In this document: in pieces, positions 13,771 through 19,494 of the stretch | How the letters are laid out: each line of letters begins with the position of its first letter | Numbering within the stretch: the stretch's first letter is position 1 | Source of the DNA: an uncultured Parabacteroides sp. | GTDB taxonomy: Bacteria > Bacteroidota > Bacteroidia > Bacteroidales > Tannerellaceae | NCBI GenBank assembly: GCA_934718155.1 | Contig: CAKUZF010000046.1 | Span: 1-19,494, forward strand | Length of the DNA: 19,494 nt | Direction of reading: 5' to 3' | Position numbers and translations under genes: made by a program | The notes under the pieces: generated by a model | The model's database searches: none | Told to the model about the DNA's origin: nothing | What the model saw: the letters and a program-made list of their open reading frames with translations, nothing else

Positions 13771-15528
13771 ATGAAGGCAATACAACGATTGAATCTTTCT
13801 GGCAGCTTCATGCTGCTGCTGTTCTTTGTGGGCAGCTTTCTTTTTTTTGAATGGCATTACCGCTATTTCTATCGTTTTCTGGAGCAATTCGTGTTGTTTC
13901 AGACCTCGGAGAGTTATGCCCACACCCTGCTTGGCGAGCCGGGTGGAGGCGTCGAATACATGGCCTCTGGCCTGACGCAGTGTTTCTCTACCCCTTTTGC
14001 CTCTTCGGCCACGATTGCGCTTTTGCTCACTTTGGCAGCTGGCGGGTTGGCTCTCTTCCTAAAGACGGCAGGGGCCGCCTCGGGCAACCTGTGGATTGCC
14101 TTGCTGCCGGGATTGCTCTTTTGGTTCTTCCCGCAAGAGTCTATCGCCCCGTTGCTGACGGTCAATGTCGCTTGTTGGCTGGCGGTGCTCTACAATGCGA
14201 TCAAGCCTTCGTGGGTGCGCTATGGGGCAGGCCTCGTTTTGCTGACGCTCGCCTACTTCCTTGCCACTCCCGCCCATCTGCTTTTTGCCTGCTTCATCGC
14301 GATGTCGGAAGTGTGGCGTCGCGAAGGGACAAAATCGACCGTTGTCGCTGTCGCTGCTTTGGTCTGGGCGGCCTTGCTCCCTCTGATCGCGATGCGCACC
14401 TGCTATATCCTACCGATGCGTGAAGCCTACCTGAGCAAATACCTGTGCCATCCCGAGTATCCCGTTCCGACGGCCCTGCTCGTTTACGGGCTTTCCTATC
14501 CGTTGGCAGCCCTGCTGAAGCTGCTGTGGGGAAAGCGTCAGCTTTCTTTTCGTCCCCTTTTGCGGTCGGCCTTGGCCATTGGCTCGCTGCTGGCCTTGAT
14601 GGCTTGGCCCCTCTTCACCACACGGCATCCCATGGAGCAGGCCTATTATTACGACGATTTGGCGCGCAACGCCGATTGGAAAACGATCGTGATGCATGCC
14701 CAAAAGCAGGGCGTGAGAGATATGCAGTCGCTCATCTATGTCAACTTGGCGTTGTCGCATACGGGGCAGATGGCGAATGGCCTATTCCATTTCCCGCAGT
14801 TCGGCGTGGAGGGGCTCATCCCGAAGGATCCTAAGAGCCGCTTGGACCTGATTCAGGCGAGCGAGGTGGCTTGGCAAGTGGGGCAGGTGAATGCGGCGCA
14901 GCGATTCGCTTTTGTCGGCGTGCTGAGTGCGCAGCGCTGCGTGCAACCCCGGTTGATGCAGCGATTGGTCGAGACCTATCTGGTGAATGGCGAGTATCGT
15001 GCCGCCGAGAAGTATATCCGTATCTTGGAGGCCTCCCCTCGTTATCGGGCTTGGGCGCACGAGCAACGTCCGTTGCTCGATGCGGCGAAGGCGGCCCAGT
15101 GCGACTGGATCGCGGCGAAGCGGAAGATGCTGCCGCAGACAGACAACCTGTTCGACTTGACGGCCTCTTTCCCCAGTGCGATCGCCTTCCTTTTAGACGA
15201 TCATCCCGACAACCGTGCTGCCTTCGAGTATGCGATGGCCTATCTGTTGATATATAAAGATTTGGGGACGTTTATGCACTACATGGAGCAGAAGCGGCAG
15301 CGGGGCGAGGAGTTCCCAAAGACCTATCAAGAGGCGATCTGCCTCTTCTGTTCGGTTGGCAACAACCAAGAGCTGCTGAAGCAGTATCCCATTAGCGACG
15401 AGGTGAAGGGGCGCTTTGCTCGCTTCGCCCAGCAACTTCGCGGCTTGACACCCGCCACCGCCAAGGCGCAATATGGCGACACCTATTATTACTATGCGCA
15501 GTTTGCGCAAACCCCTCAAGAGCACTAA
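13771..15528 (+). CDS. DUF6057-like polytopic membrane protein
   Basis: 585 residues. The first half (about 10-290) is an integral membrane region with about eight segments (FMLLLFFVGSFLFFEW, TIALLLTLAAGGLALFL, LWIALLPGLLFWFFP, LLTVNVACWLAVLYN, GAGLVLLTLAYFLATPAHLLF, VVAVAALVWAALLPLIA and others). The second half is soluble and helical and looks like degenerate TPR/helical repeats (SLIYVNLALSHTGQMANGLF, RLMQRLVETYLVNGEYRAAEKYIRIL, AFEYAMAYLLIYKDLGTFMHYME). It ends near YGDTYYYYAQFAQ. I believe this is the Bacteroidota family DUF6057, of unknown function, but that match is from memory. It opens a three-gene operon with the PD40 lipoprotein (13-base gap) and fbp. No strong promoter is visible before it; TAATTTTA at 13741 is the best -7-like box. 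Confidence 0.82.
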   Translation: MKAIQRLNLSGSFMLLLFFVGSFLFFEWHYRYFYRFLEQFVLFQTSESYAHTLLGEPGGGVEYMASGLTQCFSTPFASSATIALLLTLAAGGLALFLKTAGAASGNLWIALLPGLLFWFFPQESIAPLLTVNVACWLAVLYNAIKPSWVRYGAGLVLLTLAYFLATPAHLLFACFIAMSEVWRREGTKSTVVAVAALVWAALLPLIAMRTCYILPMREAYLSKYLCHPEYPVPTALLVYGLSYPLAALLKLLWGKRQLSFRPLLRSALAIGSLLALMAWPLFTTRHPMEQAYYYDDLARNADWKTIVMHAQKQGVRDMQSLIYVNLALSHTGQMANGLFHFPQFGVEGLIPKDPKSRLDLIQASEVAWQVGQVNAAQRFAFVGVLSAQRCVQPRLMQRLVETYLVNGEYRAAEKYIRILEASPRYRAWAHEQRPLLDAAKAAQCDWIAAKRKMLPQTDNLFDLTASFPSAIAFLLDDHPDNRAAFEYAMAYLLIYKDLGTFMHYMEQKRQRGEEFPKTYQEAICLFCSVGNNQELLKQYPISDEVKGRFARFAQQLRGLTPATAKAQYGDTYYYYAQFAQTPQEH

Positions 15529-15541
15529 AGAAGGAGAGAAT

Positions 15542-17002
15542 ATGATGAACAGTAAAAAGATATATGGCCTGTTGGCTGCTTGGATTGTTTGCCTGGGATG
15601 GGCACTTACGGCCTGCTCCGAGCAGCCCTCCCATGCGCAAGATCAGTCGGACTATCCGGCCATCTTCCCCGATTATGTGGGCGTGACGATTCCTTGTAAC
15701 ATCGCACCGCTCAATTTCCGCCTCGACTTCCCCGCCGAGCGCTGTATGGCCCGCATCGGCGAGCACACTTATAGCGGAAAGCAAAGCATTCGTTTCGATG
15801 AGAAGGAATGGAGACAGCTGCTGGAGGCCAATAAGGGGAAAACCATCGAAGTGGAGCTTTACACAAAGCAGGCGGGCGTTTGGAACCGTTGGAAGAATTT
15901 CCCTATCTACGTGAGCGATCGGGCGATCGACTCCCACTTGGTGTATCGACTGATTGAGCCAGGCTATGAGAAGTGGCATATCGTAGGCATCTACCAGCGT
16001 AACTTGACAAACTTCGAGGAGACCCCGATTATCCGCAACGACATGACGGGCTACAACTGCATGAACTGCCACACCTTCTGCATGGGCGATCCCGGGCAGA
16101 TGCTCTTCCACATGCGTGCGGCCAACGGGGCGACCTATCTGTTGCAGAACGGTAAGTTGCAGAAGCTGAACACAAAGACCAACGAGACCATCAGCAACCT
16201 GACCTATCCGGCTTGGCATCCCTCGGGTCGCTATCTGACTACCTCGGTCAATACCATCCGCCAGTTCTTCCACTCGGTGAAGGAGAAGAAGATGGAGGTG
16301 TTCGACTCGGAGTCGGACGTGGTCGTCTACGACATACAGCAGCAAGCCATCCTCTCGGCGGCATCAATCATCACGAAGGAGCATTTCGAGACCTTCCCTG
16401 CCTTCTCGCCCGATGGCAAATGGCTCTACTTCTGCAGTGCGCCAGCCAAGAAGATGCCCGAGGAATACGACCAGGTGCGCTACAACCTCTGTAGGGTTGC
16501 TTTCGATGCCGAGCGGGGAGCCATTGAGCTGCCAGTCGATACTTTGGTGCGGGCGGATAGCACGAGTTGCACCTTCCCTCGCATTTCGCCCGATGGTCGC
16601 TTCTTGCTCTATACTGAGACTGCCTATGGCCAGTTCCCCATCTGGCACTCCGATGCCGAGCAGCGCATGCTGCGCCTCTCTGATCGTCAGCCGATCGACA
16701 TGCGGGCGATGAACAGCGAGGATACCGATAGCTACCACAGCTGGAGCAGTGGCAGCGACTGGGTAGTCTTCAGCAGTCGTCGCGACAATGGCCTCTACAC
16801 GTTGCCTTACCTTTGCGGCATCGACGCTGAGGGCAATCCCGCCAAGCCGTTCCTCTTGCCGCAGGCCGACCCCGAGAAGTACGATTATCAGCTCTATTCC
16901 TACAATATCCCCGAGCTGGTGAAGGGCGAGGTGACGATCAGTCCGTATGAGATACAACAGGTGGCTCTCAACGAGCAGCCTAAGCAGGTTAAGTTTAAAT
17001 AG
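15542..17002 (+). CDS. Lipoprotein with TolB-like PD40 repeats and one CxxCH haem-c-type motif
   Basis: 486 residues from the ATG at 15542, preceded by AAGGAGAG five bases away, an unusually good ribosome site for this group; an upstream ATG at 15473 lies inside the previous gene and is rejected. The N-terminus is a lipoprotein signal with lipobox LTAC, so C25 would be lipidated and the protein anchored in a membrane facing the periplasm or the outside. Residues 40-160 look beta-rich. At 173-177 is CMNCH, followed by C180 and M181 (CHTFCMGDPGQMLFHMR), a CxxCH motif that could bind haem c. From about 220 come TolB-type beta-propeller blades: YPAWHPSGRYL, FPAFSPDGKWLYF and FPRISPDGRFLLY. The function is unknown. 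It sits 13 bases after the DUF6057-like gene and 9 bases before fbp. Whether it binds haem depends on a cytochrome c maturation system elsewhere. Confidence 0.85.
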   Translation: MMNSKKIYGLLAAWIVCLGWALTACSEQPSHAQDQSDYPAIFPDYVGVTIPCNIAPLNFRLDFPAERCMARIGEHTYSGKQSIRFDEKEWRQLLEANKGKTIEVELYTKQAGVWNRWKNFPIYVSDRAIDSHLVYRLIEPGYEKWHIVGIYQRNLTNFEETPIIRNDMTGYNCMNCHTFCMGDPGQMLFHMRAANGATYLLQNGKLQKLNTKTNETISNLTYPAWHPSGRYLTTSVNTIRQFFHSVKEKKMEVFDSESDVVVYDIQQQAILSAASIITKEHFETFPAFSPDGKWLYFCSAPAKKMPEEYDQVRYNLCRVAFDAERGAIELPVDTLVRADSTSCTFPRISPDGRFLLYTETAYGQFPIWHSDAEQRMLRLSDRQPIDMRAMNSEDTDSYHSWSSGSDWVVFSSRRDNGLYTLPYLCGIDAEGNPAKPFLLPQADPEKYDYQLYSYNIPELVKGEVTISPYEIQQVALNEQPKQVKFK

Positions 17003-17011
17003 AAGAAGAGT

Positions 17012-19003
17012 ATGACAAAGGATGTAAAAGCAGAATCGGTGACCAAAGACTTGCGCTATTTGCAACTCTTGGCGCGATGTTTCCCGACCATTGCGGATGC
17101 CAGTACGGAGATTATCAATTTAGAGGCTATCTTGAACCTGCCGAAAGGAACGGAGCACTTCTTGAGCGACCTGCATGGCGAGGATCAGGCCTTCGACCAT
17201 GTGTTGCGAAATGCCTCGGGCGCGGTGAAGCGGAAGGTGAACGAGATCTTCAGCAACACGTTGCGCGATCAGGAGAAGAAGGATCTTTGTACGCTGATCT
17301 ACTACCCTGAGGAGAAACTGGAGCTTGTTAGGGAGAAAGAGCGCGACCTCGACGATTGGTACAGGGTGACGCTGAACCAACTGGTGCGTGTGTGCCGCAA
17401 TGTCTCCTCGAAATACACCCGCTCGAAGGTGCGCAAGGCGCTTCCGAAGGAGTTTTCCTACATCATCCAGGAGCTGTTGCACGAGTCGACCGTCGAACCC
17501 AACAAATCGGCCTATGTCGATCAGATCATCCGAACCATCATTTCCACGGGGCGGGCCGACGATTTCATCATCGCTTTGGCCAACCTGATCCAGCGGCTGA
17601 CGATCGACCTGTTGCACGTGATAGGCGACATCTACGATCGAGGCCCTGGAGCACACCTGATCATGGATATCCTGTGTGATTACCACAACTTCGACATTCA
17701 GTGGGGCAACCACGACCTGCTTTGGATGGGAGCGGCAGCGGGCAACCGGGCCTGTGTGGCCAACGTGATCCGCATGTGTCTGCGCTTCGGCAACATGGCC
17801 ACCTTGGAGGATGGCTATGGCATCAACCTCTTGCCGCTGGCCACCTTCGCCATGGAGGTCTATGGCGACGACCCTTGCACACTCTTCCTTCCGCAGACCA
17901 AGTTTGCCGACAATGGCATGGACGAGAAGACGGAGCACTTGGTGGCGCAGATGCACAAGGCGATGACGATATTGCAGTTTAAGCTGGAGGGTGAGATTAT
18001 TCGCCGCCGACCGGAGTTTGGCATGGATGACCGTCTGCTGTTGAACCACCTGGACCTGCGACAGGGCACAGTCGAGGTGGAAGGCAAGGCCTATCCGTTG
18101 GCCGACACGCATTTCCCCACGGTCGATCCTGCCGATCCCTATCGGCTCACCGAGGGCGAGCAGGAGCTGATCGAGAAGATCTCCCATTCGTTCGAGTGCA
18201 GCGAGAAGCTGAAGAAACACATGCGCTGCTTCTTCCGCCATGGCAGCATGTATCAGGTTTGCAATTCCAACCTGCTTTTCCATGCGTCTATCCCGATGAA
18301 TGCGGATGGCAGCTTCAAACAGGTGCGCATCTTAGACCAGGAATATGCCGGCAAGGCCCTGCTCGACAAGGTGGATCAGTTGGTGCGCGAGGCCTACTTC
18401 AAGACTGGCGAGCCAGAGGAGCTTTCGTTTGCCTCCGATTATCTGTGGTATCTTTGGTGCGGCCCCGACTCTCCCCTGTTCGACAAGAGCAAGATGGCTA
18501 CCTTCGAGCGGGCCTTCATTGCCGACGCGGAAACGCACAAAGAGGAGAAGGGCGCTTATTATGCCTTGCGCACTGAAGAGGAGATTTGCGACAAGATCTT
18601 GGATGAGTTTGATGTAGTGGGCGAGCATCGCCACATCATCAACGGCCATGTGCCTGTGCGTTCGGTGAAGGGCGAGAACCCGATCAAGGCCAATGGCAAG
18701 ATGCTTGTGATTGATGGCGGATTCTCACGTCCTTACCATTCACAGACGGGTATCGCGGGTTACACCTTGGTTTATCACTCACGAGGTTTCCAGTTGGTGC
18801 AGCACGAGCCCTTCGAATCGCGGGCGAAGGCCATCGAAGAGGGGCTCGACATCAAATCGACCTTGATCATGGTCGAACTGAGTGCGCATCGTCAGATGGT
18901 GAAAGACACCGACCAAGGGGCGGAGTTGCGTAGCCAGATCAAAGAACTGGAGAAGCTGCTCTATGCCTATCGCAATGGCTCGATCAAAGAGAAGGAACGC
19001 TAA
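17012..19003 (+). CDS. fbp: Fructose-1,6-bisphosphatase, class III
   Basis: 663 residues, the size of the Firmicutes/Bacteroidota class III enzyme and about twice the common class I. It hydrolyses fructose-1,6-bisphosphate to fructose-6-phosphate in gluconeogenesis, in the cytosol. Although a sugar phosphatase, it has a calcineurin-like metal site: FLSDLHGE (D53, H55), GDIYDRGP (D206), WGNHDLLWMGA (N233, H234) and NGHVPV (H546), followed by DGGFSRPYHSQTGIAGYTL (568 onward). The N-terminal KDLRYLQLLARCFPT stretch and the helical insertion around 330-420 agree with the family. It starts 9 bases after the lipoprotein gene, behind AGAAGAAG, so the three genes are likely one operon; a gluconeogenic enzyme behind two envelope proteins of unknown function is notable. 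Downstream is the 11-bp repeat array rather than a typical terminator. Confidence 0.96.
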   Translation: MTKDVKAESVTKDLRYLQLLARCFPTIADASTEIINLEAILNLPKGTEHFLSDLHGEDQAFDHVLRNASGAVKRKVNEIFSNTLRDQEKKDLCTLIYYPEEKLELVREKERDLDDWYRVTLNQLVRVCRNVSSKYTRSKVRKALPKEFSYIIQELLHESTVEPNKSAYVDQIIRTIISTGRADDFIIALANLIQRLTIDLLHVIGDIYDRGPGAHLIMDILCDYHNFDIQWGNHDLLWMGAAAGNRACVANVIRMCLRFGNMATLEDGYGINLLPLATFAMEVYGDDPCTLFLPQTKFADNGMDEKTEHLVAQMHKAMTILQFKLEGEIIRRRPEFGMDDRLLLNHLDLRQGTVEVEGKAYPLADTHFPTVDPADPYRLTEGEQELIEKISHSFECSEKLKKHMRCFFRHGSMYQVCNSNLLFHASIPMNADGSFKQVRILDQEYAGKALLDKVDQLVREAYFKTGEPEELSFASDYLWYLWCGPDSPLFDKSKMATFERAFIADAETHKEEKGAYYALRTEEEICDKILDEFDVVGEHRHIINGHVPVRSVKGENPIKANGKMLVIDGGFSRPYHSQTGIAGYTLVYHSRGFQLVQHEPFESRAKAIEEGLDIKSTLIMVELSAHRQMVKDTDQGAELRSQIKELEKLLYAYRNGSIKEKER

Positions 19004-19049
19004 TCGCATATAGGAAGTGTGCAGTTTGCTGCCCTACACCCCATGGTCC

Positions 19050-19081
19050 GCACCCCGCGCACCCCGCAGTTCGCGCACCCC
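19050..19081. repeat. GCACCCC repeats after fbp
   Basis: GCACCCC occurs at 19050-19056, 19059-19065 and 19075-19081, with a looser TACACCCC at 19035-19042, all on the plus strand. Close to the end of the intergenic region GCGCGGGG (19223-19230) is a partial inverse. The local C-rich bias contrasts with the A/T-rich 11-bp units that follow. No function is assigned. Confidence 0.5.
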
Positions 19082-19090
19082 AACTACGGG

Positions 19091-19206
19091 GTTGCTCTAA
19101 GGCTGCTCCGATGCTGCTCCGAGGTTGCTCTAATGTTTCTCTAATCCAGGGTTAGAGAAACATTAGAGAAAGATTAGAGAAACGATAGAGCTCGATTAGA
19201 GCTACT
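19091..19206. repeat. Ten imperfect 11-bp repeats in two head-to-head arrays forming a large inverted repeat
   Basis: Left array, five units read on the plus strand: GTTGCTCTAAG (19091), GCTGCTCCGAT (19102), GCTGCTCCGAG (19113), GTTGCTCTAAT (19124), GTTTCTCTAAT (19135). Right array, in inverse orientation: TTAGAGAAACA (19152), TTAGAGAAAGA (19163), TTAGAGAAACG (19174), ATAGAGCTCGA (19185), TTAGAGCTACT (19196). The arrays meet at a perfect 17-bp inverted repeat, CTCTAATGTTTCTCTAA (19128-19144) with its complement at 19152-19168, around a 7-base centre, TCCAGGG. The period is 11 bases throughout. It lies between the convergent fbp and regulator genes, so it may act as a bidirectional terminator, a protein-binding array or a tandem-repeat locus. 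Confidence 0.85.
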
Positions 19207-19230
19207 GCGTTGCAGCTTGGGAGCGCGGGG

Positions 19231-19494
19231 CTATTTCAATTCGATATTATTCTCTTTTGCGTATTGCGAGGGACTCATGTTGAATTGCTTGGAAAAGGCC
19301 CGGCTGAAATAGGACTGCGAGTTGAAACCAACCGCCTCGGCGATCTCGTAAATCCTCATATCGCCTTGAAGGATCAGCTCGGCAGCTTTCTTTAGTCGGC
19401 TGATCTTGATCAGCTCGTTGGGCGTTACGTTCGACAGGCCGTTGATTTTACGGTAAAGGGTCGGACGGCTTAGGTTCATCAAGTCCGCTATCAT
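19231..19494 (-). CDS. AraC-family DNA-binding domain, probably C-terminus of a hybrid two-component regulator; N-terminus cut off
   Basis: The frame is open from the right edge to TAG at 19231-19233; the Met at the edge is internal and the true start lies outside the window. The 87 visible residues are the two helix-turn-helix halves of an AraC/HTH_18 domain: IADLMNLSRPTLYRKINGLS and then IYEIAEAVGFNSQSYFSRAFSKQFNMSPSQY, joined by NVTPNELIKISRLKKAAELI. 'LSRPTLYRKI..L....P.E.I...RLKKAA' is the form typical of Bacteroides hybrid two-component systems, in which sensor, kinase, receiver and this domain are one chain, often next to a polysaccharide utilisation locus. A plain AraC regulator or a response regulator cannot be excluded without the rest. 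It converges with fbp across the 11-bp repeats. Confidence 0.85.
   Translation of the reverse strand: MIADLMNLSRPTLYRKINGLSNVTPNELIKISRLKKAAELILQGDMRIYEIAEAVGFNSQSYFSRAFSKQFNMSPSQYAKENNIELK

Noticed and set aside
15392..16345. 317-codon minus-strand frame opposite the lipoprotein gene
   Set aside because: It spans the junction of two plus-strand genes and has no motif; composition is that of an antisense shadow.
17120..18283. Long open frame (387 codons) on the minus strand opposite fbp
   Set aside because: It is fully antisense to a well-conserved enzyme gene with all motifs intact. Its product is His/Gln/Val-rich without any recognisable motif, as expected from codon bias of the real gene.
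19091..19206. CRISPR array
   Set aside because: Units are 11 bp with no spacers and change orientation midway; no cas genes are present.

Overview
The window is a stretch of a Bacteroidota chromosome, most likely order Bacteroidales. The supports are: promoter boxes of the Bacteroidota type (TTTG, 19 bases, TAnnTTTG), clearest upstream of efp; a large class III fructose-1,6-bisphosphatase; the C-terminal AraC-type domain typical of Bacteroides hybrid two-component regulators; a phosphate-selective-porin-like outer membrane protein; and LpxH-type lipid A synthesis. Genes are densely packed and no gene-free stretch exceeds 300 bases. I see no tRNA, rRNA, CRISPR array, transposase or phage gene. 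The species cannot be named from this sequence.

Left part (1-7158, all minus strand): a truncated porin; then lpxH preceded by a DUF59/SufT-like Fe-S assembly gene; radC; efp with a textbook promoter; an lrgA-lrgB pair overlapping by 8 bases; and mgtE behind rsmA. These are mainly housekeeping functions: lipid A, Fe-S assembly, translation, Mg2+ uptake and 16S rRNA methylation.

Middle (7201-13637): a short divergent promoter region separates rsmA from a plus-strand pair, a flippase-like LPG_synthase_TM-family membrane protein and pepD. That pair ends in a clear rho-independent terminator, which faces a second terminator serving the minus-strand cluster on the right. In transcription order the cluster holds an exported SagB-like nitroreductase, two tandem membrane-anchored metallophosphoesterases joined by an ATGA overlap, and an unrecognised protein with its own promoter, a leader hairpin and a C-terminus that looks distantly GrpE-like.

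Right part (13771-19494): a tight plus-strand operon encodes a DUF6057-like polytopic membrane protein, a lipoprotein with TolB-like PD40 repeats and a single CxxCH motif, and class III FBPase (fbp). After fbp lies a 227-base gap holding the most unusual non-coding signal here: ten imperfect 11-bp units, five in each orientation, meeting in a perfect 17-bp inverted repeat. The window ends inside a minus-strand AraC/HTCS-type regulator gene.

The best candidates for something undescribed are the 11-bp repeat array after fbp and the DUF6057-like / CxxCH-PD40 lipoprotein pair upstream of fbp.
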